From Excoecaria cochinchinensis (lineage: Eukaryota > Streptophyta > Magnoliopsida > Malpighiales > Euphorbiaceae), in the NCBI GenBank assembly GCA_947683425.1, contig CANTUQ010000101.1, positions 29,659,001 through 29,723,000 of the forward strand: a stretch of DNA of 64,000 bases, read 5' to 3'. The translations under genes and the position numbers were made by a program. The notes beneath the pieces were generated by a model. The model had not been told where the DNA came from and did not search any database. It worked only from the letters and a program-made list of their open reading frames with translations. Within the stretch, counting starts at the first letter, position 1; each line of letters begins with the position of its first letter. Of this stretch, positions 23,690 through 35,590 are shown piece after piece.

Positions 23690-24913
23690 TAATAACAATA
23701 TCAGTGGAAGAAGATGGCGGCACTGGAAATCCACAAAAACCAACTGAAATCACAAATGGTGTACCAACAGTGACAAAGACCAAAGGAAATATCAGTCCCT
23801 ACCCATAATATTGATGGCAAAAGGCAAGGATACCAACGGCAATGAAAATGAAAATAAATAAATGAGATTGGTCCAAGTGTTTACCCTCAGAATTTTTTTA
23901 GATGGAGAAATGGTGTCTCAATTTATTTTCCTTGTCGAATTTGTGGTGATGAAGATTTGAAAAAAATATAGAAATCAATATTTTGAAATAAAATCAAGAG
24001 AATATTTTGATAAAAAAAATATTTTTGGTGGGTGATTTGAGCAAAAGAAATTAATTTTCCAAGCTTAAATTACTCAAGAAATGAAATATGTTTTTTTGAA
24101 GAAAAATAAATAAATTAAAACTTGAGAGAAAGAAAAAGAAGAACTTGAGAAAATCCTAAAGAACTTTTTTTTGCTGGAGAGTCAAAGGAAAAAGGCTAGA
24201 GAGAAAAGCCAAAAAAATCCTTTGAATCCAAATGTTGCCGTTTTTTTGAAAATGGAGGAGGAATCCCCATTTTATTTTCAGCCTTGTCCCAAAATAGAGA
24301 AAGACCAAAGAGACTTTTAATTTTGTAAATCGAAAATAACACAAAACGGTGAAAAAAACCGTCTGAAAAAAACGCAGATAACAGAAGAAAAAAAAAAAAA
24401 AAAAAAGACAAAGTGGCCACTCCAATTTGCTAAAATAACAAATGAGGTCGCGTTGCCATCACGCGACCACAAATGGGAAAGTGACCTTAAAAGCCACTTT
24501 TCCACATTTTTACATTTATTTCATTTTTTTTTTTTTACAAAAATCTTTTAAATCTTTTTTCTTAATTTTTTTTCAATTAATTCAATTAACCAAATTAATT
24601 AGTTTAATTCAACTAAATTAATTAACTAATTTAATTTTTCATTTTCAATTAAATCAATTAATTAATTTAATTCAATTAAAATAACTAATTTAATTTTTCT
24701 TTTTTATTTTTTAAATATCAAAAATAATACTATTTAAAAAATTAATTCAACTAAATTTTTTATAATAATATTTTTTATATATATTTATTTTTATTTAAAA
24801 ATAATGAGAATTTCGATAAGGGAATTATCATTTTTGACACCTTTAATTGTGGGCATCGTTTTTTATCATCGGGTAATTCCGATTTTGGACCGTCTCAGGA
24901 CCCGGTGTCTACA
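23655..24913 (-). repeat. Element I 3' LTR, truncated
   Basis: Matches the last part of the 5' LTR (about 42110-43398), with the TGTAGACACC end at 24913. The other end is missing. Homology begins inside the (AAT)n microsatellite and abuts kinase-gene flank, so about 1.65 kb of LTR plus the target duplication have been deleted. Confidence 0.85.
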
Positions 24914-24928
24914 GTTGCCTCCAATTTT
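24914..24928 (-). other. Polypurine tract of element I
   Basis: Minus strand AAAATTGGAGGCAAC directly precedes the LTR start TGTAGACACC. It is the plus-strand priming site, slightly decayed relative to element II. Confidence 0.7.
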
Positions 24929-25039
24929 GGAAAACTTAGAACCTAGGAGCCTAAGTGAGCCAAAATTCAGAAAAGAATGGAAGAGACACGTACCTGAGGC
25001 GGTCGCTTTCCCAAACAAGGAGAGATTGTTGGTGTGTCA

Positions 25040-26035
25040 TGCTTTCTGAGGTGGTGCCCCCTGGGAGGTCTTTCGCTGATCGGCGCCCCCTGAGAGGTCT
25101 TTGACTAGCTGGTGCCCCCTGAGAGGTCTTCATTTGATTGCCCCCTGAGAGCTCTTCGATTAGCTGGCTGCTACCTGAGAAGTTTTCGGTTGATCGCCCC
25201 CTGAGAGGTCTTCTATTAACTGCTCCCTGAGAAGTCTTCGGTTGATCACCCCCTGAGAGGTCTTCGGTTCGCTGCTCCCTGAGAAGTCTTCGGTTGATCA
25301 CCTCCTGAGAGGTCTTCGGTTAGCTGCTCCCTGAGAAGTCTTCGGTTGATTGCCCCCTGAGAGGTCTTCGATTAACTGCTCCCTGAGAAGTCTTCGGTTG
25401 ATCGCCCCCTGAGAGGTCTTCGGTTCGCTGCTCCCTGAGAAGTCTTCGGTTGATCGCCCCCTGAGAGGTCTTCGGTTAGCTGCTCCATGGGACGTCTTCG
25501 GTTGATTGCCCCCTGAGAGGTCTTCGGTTAGCTGCTCCCTGGGAAGTCTTCGGTTGATTGCCCCCTGAGAGGTCTTCGATTAACTGCTCCCTGAGAAGTC
25601 TTCGGTTGATCGCCCCCTGAGAGGTCTTCGGTTTGCTGCTCCCTGAGAAGTCTTCGGTTGATCGCCCCCTGAGAGGTCTTCGGTTTGCTGCTCCCTGAGA
25701 AGTCTTCGGTTGATCGCCCCCTGAGAGGTCTTCGGTTTGCTGCTCCCTGAGAAGTCTTCGGTTGATCACCCCCTGAGAGGTCTTCGGTTAGCTGCTCCCT
25801 GAGAAGTCTTCGGTTGATTACCCCCTGAGAGGTCTTCGGTTAGCTGCTCCCTGAGAAGTCTTCGGTTGATCGCCCCCTGAGAGGTCTTCGGTTCGCTGCT
25901 CCCTGAGAAGTCTTCGGTTGATCACCCCCTGAGAGGTCTTCGGTTCGCTGCTCCCTGAGAAGTCTTCGGCTGGCTGATGCTCCCTGAGAAGTCTTTGGCT
26001 GATGCTCCCTGAGAAGTCTTTGGTTGCTGACTTGG
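25040..26035 (-). repeat. Minisatellite I: 52-bp dimeric units
   Basis: About 19 tandem units of roughly 52 bp. Each is made of two related halves of about 25 and 27 bp (TGCTCCCTGAGAAGTCTTCG and CCCCCTGAGAGGTCTTCGGT). It lies between gag and the 3' LTR. It keeps reading frames open on the minus strand but looks non-coding. Confidence 0.9.
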
Positions 26036-28419
26036 ATTGAATTGATGTTTTGATCGATGTTGTCGCTTGCCCTTTCGTTGGCGTTGCCATTTGATTCTTC
26101 CTTTCTGCAAGACTTAGAAAGCAAAACATGCAAGAAAAGTGGTGAGCATGCACGTGAGATGCGTATGTATGCAGGAATGCAGGACAAGAATTCGTCTAAG
26201 TGGATTTTGGAGGCGACAGCTGATTTGGTCGTAATTTGCAGTAGGATCGGTGCCCTCTGGAATTACTTTTGAGTTTCATGCCTCTGGGGGATTATGAGGT
26301 TCTCTTCTAGTACCTGTAGTCATTATTTGAAGGTAGTGCATCCCTCGTGGATTTTCACACTAGCTTTTCTTAGCGGGAGATGCTTTTCTTAGCGGGAGAT
26401 GCGTTCTTATCGGATTTTCACATAACCCTGTGCCTTATTTTTTGCCTGGAATGGACCCAACCCAATCCAGCGGCTTTTATTTATTTTTTTTTTATAGGGC
26501 AGACTGCTTGTTGCCAGGTTTTCACCCTGTCCTTTGGCCTAACTTTTGCTTAGAGCGCCAGTCACGGTTTTTATCTCTAACGGCTTTTTTTTTTTTGGGA
26601 GAGAAGTTGGAGTTGTTGCGAAAGGTCTTTCAGGTATAATTGGCATGTGCTTATGTCTCAGATTTTGGTTGTATGAGCTTGGTTCTTTATTAGGAAGGTG
26701 CTGTAGGGTTGGCTTCACAGTAGGTAGCAAGATGAGTTGGCTGAAGTGCCTGAGTGGCAGAGGGTAGATAGTAACAATGTGCTGGTTTTGTGCCGGACTC
26801 AGACAACTTTGAGTGTGCAAGATGCGTTGCCCTAGTTACACTCATACATCTTTGCATAAATGCATATATTTCAATCTGATTTCATAACACATGATCACTA
26901 TTTGGCATTAACTCAAAAAATATGGGACATCATCTAATCTCGGGATAGATCTTGAGAGCATCAAACTCCTGTTATCAATCAGCCCTCGCGGGTTTTCTTG
27001 ATTGAATATTTTCTCTCTTTTTTTTTTTATTATTATTATTTTTTTTTTTAGCCTTTGCCATGGACCCTCTTTCAGTTCGTCAATATTGGTTGAATTTGCT
27101 TTCATCTTTGTTAGCCGGAGAGACTGCTGCTTTTGAGAGTGATTTTTCTTAGTATCAAAGTTTTGGTCTTAGCGCTTGTGCAGACTGGTTGAGTTGATGG
27201 GTTCCTTATTTGGGGCTTGAATGTGAAGTTTCATGCTTGGCTTTTATTGGCTTTGGCGGTTCAAACCTTGGGATGGCCTTTCAATGGCTGAGATAGGGTG
27301 ACAAGTTGGGCTTGGATGATCTGGGGTACTTTTATCGATTTTGGTGGTTTAAGCTCCAAAATGGCTTTCAATGGCTGGGATTTGATGAATGGTTTGTGCA
27401 TTAGCCTTTTAGATCCTTTTCAGTAGCTAAGAAGAATGACGATGTGCAGGCATGTGTAGATCAACGGGATTTGAGCCAAACTTGCCCCTAAATAGCATTC
27501 CCTTGCCCCCTGATCAATTCTCTCTTTTCTTTACACCCCAATTTTTCAATTTTTTTTTTTACAACCAATTTTTTTTTTTTTACAACCCAAAATTTTTTTT
27601 TTACAACCTAATTTTTTTTTATCCCAATTTTTTTTTTACCCCAATTTTTTTTCTGACAAGCTTTGCTCAAGTCCTGAAATTTACACATACGTGCACTTTT
27701 CATCTTAACCACTGGGACCGTTGTTGTTCAATTTGGTCAGGCATTAAATTTTGGTAAGAAATTTGGTTATGAGGGTTTTGGATGGTTAAGGGTCAGTCAT
27801 AATCGGTTTTGGGGTACACATTTCAAATGGGTCGAGAGAAAAAGGTCATATGGCTTGGTTCTGATGGGTCATATATTTTCTCGTGAAGGTCCTGAGTTTT
27901 ATTCGTCCGACTTTTGATGTAAATCTTGGGGCTTTATTTTATTTGGTCGCACCACATGCGACTCAGGTGTTGCGGGTGCAAAGAAATGGCTTTTAAAATT
28001 TGGTTTGTCATCATGTTGGCTCGTGAAAGTAGTATTAATCTCAAGAATGTCCTTATCAATTTTCAGCATGTCATACCAGATCCGGGCAAAGGTTTCTTTT
28101 TTTTTTTTAATTTCTCTCAAAATTATCCTCTTCAAGAATTATATCAGATGCTATCAAGATTTTATTTGGATTCTCTAAAATTTCGAGATTAGATGGAGCC
28201 GTATTAATTGGGTTAATGTCAAAATGAATGGATGCATTGTGATCATAGGAAATGAAATCATGGAAATATCACATAAACAAACAGAAATTGTTCATCATAT
28301 TACAATAACCGAAATGTCGTAAAAGAGTTCTGAAATTGAAAAGCAATAAAACATCTAGAAAAACATAATCTTCTTCTTGCGGCTTTGGAGGAACATGCCG
28401 CTCAAGTGGATTGATCCGA
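26036..28419 (-). other. Element I non-coding interior
   Basis: Follows gag in the transcribed direction. Parts match element II (26270-27130 with 33770-34640, and 28050-28300 with 35180-35440). Poly-T/AT runs occur at about 27000-27050 and 27540-27655. No pol domain is visible. Confidence 0.75.
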
Positions 28420-29820
28420 TCACATCTCTGGTGGAGGGACCGTATTATAGTCTGCTTTCTTCTTCCTCTCTCTCTTCTCAGGATCCGTGATCTGCTTGGA
28501 GTCGATGAGATCTTGGATCTTACCCCTCAAGATTCGGCAATTGTCAGTTAGATGCCCGGTGTGTTGGTGGTAGGCGCAGTATTGATCACTTTTGTGCCCC
28601 GGCTGTCCCTGGCTCAAGGCTGGTCTGGGCGGCAATGGCTGTAACTTGCCCTCTTTCATTAGCCTTACCAACACCCAGGATAGAGGTCGACCCAAGTTAG
28701 AGAAGTACCGCTGGCCCTGTTCTGCTCCAGTGGCTGAGACCTCGGCTGTCTTACCATTTCTGCTACTGCTACCCCCGGCTCCTCCTGACTTGTAGCCTGA
28801 CTGGTTTTCAAAATTCCTCCCAGTGAAGTTATTTTGGCTGGCTTTCCTTGCCAGGTAGGCCGCCTCGGCTTCTACAGCAATGTCCTTGAGGGACTCCCAA
28901 TCCCTGAGCCCTTTGAAACTAAGCAAATCCCTCAAGTAGGGGCAGGAGTTCCTAATGAACAGTCTGATTTGATCGGCAGTGTCGGGCTTACGCTTCATCT
29001 CCATAACTCGGTTCCTCCACCTAGTGAGGTACTCGTGGAATGATTCGTCATGTTTCTGCTGAAGAAGCTCGAGGTCCTTTAGAGTGACCTCCATTCTGGT
29101 GCTGCAGTCATATTATCTCATGAATTCATCAGTCAGGAGATCCCAGTCCTCTTTCGATCTCCTATCAAGGCCATGATACCAGTCTATTGCCGGACCCGCT
29201 AGGCTGAGGCAGAAATAATCCACTTTTTGCCTCTTAGTCAGCCCTGTCCCCTTCATTACCAGGGTGTATTGCTTGATGTGCACGGACGGGTTCGATATCC
29301 CATCAAACTTTGGCAGCTCAGGCATCCTAAACCTTTGGGGCAGTAGCTCCTCATTCCCTAAATCTCTGTCCTCAGGGTTGATTCCCTTACCAGCTGTTAG
29401 CAGGCGAGTGATTGCCTCAATTTGTTGCCTCATACCCCTCATAGCTTCATCTTCACCCCTGGGTGCTTGAACCCTCACAGCTTGATGGGCTGCTATTTCC
29501 TCAACCTCTTCTTCCATAAAGTCCTCATCAGGGTTTGGGACCCTTGCCCTTCTCAGCTCAACGGGCACAGCAGCGACCTTAGGCTCTTCCACAGGTTGGT
29601 GGGCAACACCTTCGACGATGGGAGCCTCCCCACCAGCAGGTGGTTCGGCTTGCCCCCGAGGAGGGGCTACAGGTGGCTGCGGAGCAATTGGTGCTTGGGG
29701 AGCAGGGGGCTGAGCAAATCTTTCGGCCATTGCTCCCATCATTTTTAGCATTCTTCATTCAAAATCCTCCAGTCTCCTGGCAAGGTCTTGGGTGGTTAGG
29801 TTTCCGGTCTCTTCTGCCAT
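28420..29820 (-). pseudogene. gag: Element I gag (two in-frame stops)
   Basis: Reads MAEETG from 29820. In-frame stops follow: TGA at 29755-29757 and TAA at 29113-29115. Between the stops lies a Pro/Ala-rich part and the capsid core (PKFDGISNPSVHIKQY, DYFCLSLAGPAIDWYHGL, LLTDEFMR). After the second stop the reading continues (VTLKDLELLQQKHDESFHEY, RWRNRVMEMK) to a zinc-knuckle-like CAYHQHTGHLTDNC. The spacing is C-x2-H-x4-H-x4-C, so a His replaces the second Cys of the usual CCHC. The protein would form virus-like particles for the retrotransposon RNA. Stops show the copy is dead unless read through. Confidence 0.85.
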
Positions 29821-30757
29821 TGAGGATGATTCACTGCTTGTTGAGAATGACTCAGAATCCCAAAAAGGCACTAATTCTAGCAATTCGAAGGGCGAGTGTG
29901 ACGCGCGCCGGAACCAGCAGGGCCCTCTTCGGGAATCCGCTTTTAGGATTCGAGGGATGGGTTCGCGTCTTTTCCGATCTTAGGTGTTATGAGATATTTT
30001 CGGCACCTCCTTTTACAATAAAACATTGAAAAGGACCATCTATCGCCATAACACCTTTAGGCACTTTTGAGGTATTTTGGAGTCGCCACCCAATTTACAA
30101 GAAATTGGGAAAGTTTAACCTCTTATCGGTCTAAACCAGAGATGGTGTCCGGAACTTCACACTTATTGGTGCCTTGGTTAATTATAAATGAGTTTTTAAA
30201 TCATAAAATTTCATTTTTCATCTCACACAATTAATGCAGTTTATTAAAGCGCATATCAATCACATATGAAACGATAAATAAAAATAAAAATAAAGATAAA
30301 ATTAAATTACAACAAAACTAGGGGCGGAATACAACCCCCATTGTAAATAAAATATAAATCATGCATAAAACGGGGTATTTATTAATGTTGAGAACGTTGG
30401 TCCCCTCATGCACAATTAAAGAAAATCATTTTAAAGTGACAATATATTTTTGGATAAAAAAACTAGGACATTGGTCCCATTTTATTAGAAAACTCAATTT
30501 TATTTGTAGAAATATTTTTGTGTGATTTTTGATTAAGCGTGCATAAAATAAATGGTTCAATTAATTATTACATACCCAATAACTCAATAAAACAGACAAA
30601 GGAAAAATAACAAGTACAATGAAAAATAACAACTCCTTGGATCTCCTCCTTCATTCGCACGGGCGCTCAAACAGGGGAACACAAGTATTTGACACCGACA
30701 ACAAACACAAATAAACTTAATATTAGTAATCGATAAAATTAAATAACCATAGAACTC

Positions 30758-30759
<2 letters not shown>

Positions 30760-30803
<44 letters not shown>

Positions 30804-30996
30804 TTAAATAATAATAATAATTATAATAATATTAATAAACAGAAATCAAATAAATAAATATATAATAATAATGATAATAGTAATAATAATAAAAATAAAT
30901 ATGAAAATGACAATAATAAATAATAAAAAAACAGAATAATAAATAAATATAAATAAATATATTAATAATAAAAATTCAGAAATTAAATAAATATAC

Positions 30997-31057
<61 letters not shown>

Positions 31058-31074
31058 TATAAAAACAGAAAATA

Positions 31075-31139
<65 letters not shown>

Positions 31140-31155
31140 TAAAAACAGAAAATAA

Positions 31156-31203
<48 letters not shown>
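30760..31203. repeat. (AAT)n microsatellites in the left LTR
   Basis: Several long ATA/AAT runs separated by short unique pieces. The right LTR counterpart at 38285-38690 has different run lengths, which explains most of the 41-bp size difference between the LTRs. Confidence 0.95.
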
Positions 31204-31204
<1 letters not shown>

Positions 31205-31634
31205 GGATGAACAATTAAAAGAAAATGGGAACAAATAACAACATTAAAAGTTAGATCTACATCTAAGAACAATATTAAAGGTTAGATCTACATCTAAAAT
31301 AAATCAACAACAAATATATAGATCTACATGTTTACTAATTTAAATGTCAGCAAAAATGTTGAAAACAAAATTAAATCAAGAGATCGAGTCTAGAATGTTT
31401 ACCCTCAGATTTGAATGACTTTAGGCCGGATGTTCGAATGCTTCGGCCCCACACGCTTCACGAGAAGGCAAAATATCAAAAACGCAAATTTTTAATATTT
31501 TGCTCTTGAAAAGATGAAAAAAGGAATTTTTAGAAGAAAAATCGGATCTTTTTTAGAGAGAGCTCTCTTTTTTTTCCCTAAGATTTTTCAATCCCAAATC
31601 TTTTGCTCTCTTTCTCTTTCAAATGAAATGAAAT

Positions 31635-31646
31635 CCTATTTATAGG
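31635..31646 (-). promoter_or_regulatory. LTR TATA box
   Basis: CCTATAAATAGG on the minus strand, just downstream of the GC-rich array and upstream of an AG-rich leader. The copy in the 5' LTR, at about 39120-39131, would drive element II. Confidence 0.65.
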
Positions 31647-31655
31647 CACGATAGA

Positions 31656-31922
31656 CCGACGGGCTGCCCGCTCGTCGAGCCACCGACGGGCTGCCCACCC
31701 GTCGGGCCACCGACGGGCTGCCCGCCCGTCGAGCCACCGACGGGCTGCCCGCTCGTCGAAAGTCATCGATGGGCTGCCCATCCGTCGAGCCACCGACGAG
31801 CTGCCCGCCTGTCGAGCCACCGACGGGCTGCCCGCTCGTCGAAAGTCATCGATGGGCTGCCCATCGCTCGAGTCACCGACGGGCAGACCACCCCTCGAGT
31901 GACCGACGGGCTGGCCGTCTAT
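31656..31922 (-). repeat. GC-rich ~27-bp hairpin repeat array, left LTR
   Basis: About ten tandem units of the type CCGACGGGCTGCCCGCTCGT. Many units can fold as CGACGGG-loop-CCCGTCG. The array sits immediately upstream of the LTR TATA box and stands out sharply from the AT-rich surroundings. Confidence 0.85.
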
Positions 31923-32133
31923 GGAGCAAACATCCAAATTTTAAGTTAAAAACTCCCCCAAAAATTTTATTTTATTTTATTATATATATAAAAAAAACGC
32001 GAATGAAAATCCTTGCTTCTCGTGAGCGTGAAGGGCCAAAATTCCCGAACTCTATCCGTTCTTTTAGAAATGGGCATCGTTTTCGTCATCGGGCAATCTC
32101 TGATCTAGACCGACTCAGGATCCGGTGTCTACA

Positions 32134-32148
32134 GTTGCCCCCAGTTTT
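32134..32148 (-). other. Polypurine tract of element II
   Basis: Minus strand AAAACTGGGGGCAAC abuts the LTR start TGTAGACACC, the expected plus-strand primer. Confidence 0.8.
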
Positions 32149-32449
32149 GGGAAACTTAGTGCCTGGGTGCCTAAGTGAGCCAAAACTCAAAGAAAAAAGA
32201 AGAGACACGTACCTGAGGCAGATGTCTTATTGAATTGAGTGCTGTTGTTGTGATTGTAGAAGCGGTAGTGCCGTGATCATGCTAACCCTTCTGTTGATTT
32301 GAAGTGGTAGTGCCGAGGCCGTGTGCCGACTTCGTGCCAACCCTTTTGTTTTTTGACTTTGACATTTTGCCTTTTTAGAGGGCTTTGATATTTTGCCTCC
32401 TTAGAGGGCTTTAGGTGTTCTGAAGTGGTAGTGTCGTGGTCGTGCTAAC

Positions 32450-33480
32450 CCTCCTTAGAATGGTAGTATCGTCATAGCGCAAATTGTTCTGAATTGGCAG
32501 TACCGTTGTCGTGCAAACCTTCCGTAGAATGGTAGTACCGGCAGCGTGCAAACCCTTTGAAGCAGTAGTACCGAGATCGTGCAAACCCTCCTTAGAGTAG
32601 TAGTACCGTCCTCGTGCAAACTATTTTTGGAATGGTAGTACCGTTGTCGTGCAAACCTTCCGTAGAATGGTAGTACCGGCAGCGTGCAAACCCTTTGAAG
32701 CAGTAGTACCGAGATCGTGCAAACCCTCCTTGGAGTAGTAGTACCGTCCTCGTGCAAACTGTTTTTGGAGTGGTAGTACCGTTGTCGTGCAAACCTTCCG
32801 TAGAATGGTAGTACCGGCAGCGTGCAAACCCTTTGAAGCAGTAGTACCGAGATCGTGCAAACCCTCCTTAGAGTAGTAGTACCGTCCTCGTGCAAACTAT
32901 TTTTGGAGTGGTAGTACCGTTGTCGTGCAAACCTTCCGTAGAATGGTAGTACCGGCAGCGTGCAAACCCTTTGATGCGGTAGTACCGAGATCGTGCAAAC
33001 CCTCCTTGGAGTAGTAGTACCTTCCTCGTGCAAACTGTTTTTGGAGTGGTAGTACCGTTGTCGTGCAAACCTTCCGTAGAATGGTAGTACCGGCAGCGTG
33101 CAAACCCTTTGAAACGGTAGTACCGAGATCGTGCAAACCCTCCTTGGAGTAGTAGTACCTTCCTCGTGCAAACTGTTTTTGGAGTGGTAGTACCGTTGTC
33201 GTGCAAACCTTCCGTAGAATGGTAGCACCGGCAGCGTGCAAACCCTTTGAAGCAGTAGTACCGAGATCGTGCAAACCCTCCTTAGAGTAGTAGTACCGTC
33301 CTCGTGCAAACTATTTTTGGAGTGGTAGTACCGTTGTCGTGCAAACCTTCCGTAGAATGGTAGTACCGGCATCGTGCAAACCCTTCCGAGATTTGAAGTA
33401 GTAGTACCGAGATCGTGTAAACTCTCCGTGGAGCAGTAGTACCGTCCTCGTGCAAACTGTTCTGAGATTCAAAGCAATGC
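32450..33480 (-). repeat. Minisatellite II: 138-bp higher-order repeat
   Basis: GCAGCGTGCAAACC recurs at 32541, 32679, 32817, 32955, 33093 and 33231, and in variant form at 33369, an exact 138-bp period. Each unit comprises four related monomers (33, 35, 35 and 35 bp) that start GTGCAAAC and contain GTAGTACCG. As 138 is a multiple of three, minus-strand frames stay open for 305 codons. Position matches minisatellite I but the sequence is unrelated. Confidence 0.93.
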
Positions 33481-35590
33481 CCCTTGGGAGGCCTTTGGCT
33501 GATTGTTTGTTTTGATTGATGGTTGAGCTGATGTTGATTTGATGATTGGACTGATGTTGGATTGATGTCATCGCTTGCCCTTTGTCGGTGCTAGCATCGA
33601 GTTTCTTTTTCTGCAAAATTTAGAAGGTAGATATGGAGGCATAAATGGTGAGCATGCATGTGAAATGTATGTGTCATGCAGCAATGCAGGATAAGAGTTC
33701 ATCCGAGTGGATTCGGAGGCGTCAGCTGATTTGGTTGTCAGTTACGGTAGGATCTGTGCCCCCTTGGATTGCCTTTGAATTTTATGCCTTTAAGGGATTA
33801 TGAAGTTCTCCTCTGGTACCTGTAGTCATTATTTGAAGGTAGTGCGTCCCTCGTAGATTTTCACACTAGCTTTTCTTAGTGGGGGATGCGTCCTTGTCGG
33901 ATTTTCACATAACCCTGTGCCTTATTTTTTTGCCTGGAATGGACCCAACCCAATCCAGCGGCTTTTATTTATTTTATTTTTGTAGGGCAAACTGCCTGTC
34001 GCCAGGTTTTCACCCTGCCCTTTAGCCTAACTTTTGCTTAGAGCGCCAGTCACGGTTTTCATCTCTAACGGCCTTTTTTTTTCTTTTTTTTTTTTTGGTG
34101 TGAGAGAAGTTGGAGTTGTTGCGAAAGGTCTTTTGGGTATGATTGGCATGTGCTTATGTCTCAAATATTGGTTGTATGAGCTTGGTTCTTTATTGGGAAG
34201 GTGCTGTAGGATTGGCTTCACAGTGGGTAGCAAGATGAGTTGTCTGAAGTGTCTGAGTGGCGAGAGTGGCAGAGGGTAGATAGTAATAGTGTGTTGGTTT
34301 CATGCTGGACCCAGACGACTTTGGGCATGCAAGATGAATTGCTCTGGTTACATCAATACATCTTTGCGTAAATGCATATATTTCAATCTGATTTCATAAC
34401 ACATGATCACCATTTGGCATTAACTCGAAAAAATATGAGACACCATCTAATCTCGGGATAGATCTTGAGAGCATCAAACTCCTGTTATCCATCAGCCCTC
34501 GCGGGTTTTCTTGATCGAATATTTTCTCTCTCTCTTTTTTTTTTATTCTTTATTTAGCCTTTGCCATGGACCCTCCTTCAGTTCGTCGGTGTAGATTGAA
34601 TTTGCTTTCATCTTCGTTAGCCGAGGAGGCTGCTGCTTCTGAGAGTGGCTCCTCTTGGTACCAAAGTCTTGGTCTTAGGCCTTGTGCAGACTGGCTGAGA
34701 TATTGAGTTTCTTTTCTTCAATCTGCGTCTTCCATTTGTTGGTTTTTAACTCCTGAGGTAACCGTTGATGGCTGGGATGGAGTTGTAGGATAAAACTATG
34801 GTTAAGGACAGGACTATAGTTCTTTCCCCTCTTTTTTTTTTGTTTTGTTCTTTGCTTTTTTTTTTTTTGAGAGGTAATGAACTGTCCTCCTGAGTTCGGT
34901 TACATGGGTGTTTTTGGCCTCATATGATTAGAGGTTGGTCTTGATTGGTTATGAGGTCACATCTCAAACGGTTGGGGTGAAAGGGATTTTAAGGCTTGGT
35001 TATATTTCTTGTGAAAGGTTCAGGGTTTCATTCATCTAGTTCCCAATGTAGCACTTGGAGCTTGATTTGCTCTGCTGCACTATATGCACCTTGAATGTTG
35101 AGGGGGAAAAGGAATGGCCTTTGAAACTTCTCTTGTCATCACATCGATATATTGAAGCAGCGTTGATCCAATAATGTCCTTGTCAATTATCAGCACGTCA
35201 TTGCAGGTCCAAGCAAAGGCTCTTTCAAATTTTTTATATCTCTCAAAAATTATCCTCTCCTCAAGAGTTATATCAGATGCTATCAAGATTTTGTTTGGAT
35301 TCCCCAAAGTTCCGAGACTAGATGGAGTCGTATTAATTGGGTTAATGTCAAAATGAATGGATGCATCGTGATCATAAGGAATGAAATCATAGAAATATCA
35401 TACAAATAAGCAGAAATTGTTCAATTTATTGAAAATAACCAAATTGTCATAAGTTGTTCTTGGAATGAAAAAAAATAAGGCATAAAAAAAAAACATAGTC
35501 TTCTTCCCCACTCTCTCCGATGAGTGTCAGCGACTTATTCATATCCATGTAGCTCCTGCAAAATATGACATTCTGCTGGATCAGACCCGA
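33481..35590 (-). other. Element II non-coding interior
   Basis: Diverged homologue of 26036-28419 in element I, with poly-T runs near 34077-34100 and 34830-34870. No pol domain or intact open frame recognised. Confidence 0.7.

Larger units (their letters stand above)
29897..32133 (-). repeat. Element II 3' LTR
   Basis: 2237 bp. In the transcribed direction it starts TGTAGACACC, then has a GC-rich hairpin array (31656-31922), a TATA box, long (AAT)n arrays (30760-31203), and ends GGCGCGCGTCACA. Confidence 0.93.

Noticed and set aside
25040..26035. Regular short repeats that might suggest a CRISPR array
   Set aside because: The units are contiguous dimers without unique spacers, there are no cas genes, and the host is a plant.
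25476..26187. Minus-strand frames repeating PKTSQGA/RRPLRGR
   Set aside because: Translation of the 52-bp minisatellite, open in several frames.
27452..27757. A Phe-rich plus-strand frame
   Set aside because: Arises from poly-T runs in the non-coding interior of element I.
30846..31272. Overlapping minus-strand frames of poly-Tyr, poly-Ile and poly-Leu (also 38350-38758, 41709-42254)
   Set aside because: They are translations of (AAT)n microsatellites in LTRs, open in all frames by composition.
31578..31937. A 119-codon minus-strand frame of Arg/Trp/Ala-rich 9-residue repeats (also 39063-39422)
   Set aside because: Translation of the ~27-bp GC-rich array. It spans the presumed U3/TATA region of the LTR and is not a plausible gene.
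32455..33372. A 305-codon minus-strand frame with 46-residue repeats
   Set aside because: The 138-bp minisatellite has a period divisible by three, so any open unit gives a long frame, and several frames are open at once. There is no start context or conserved domain.
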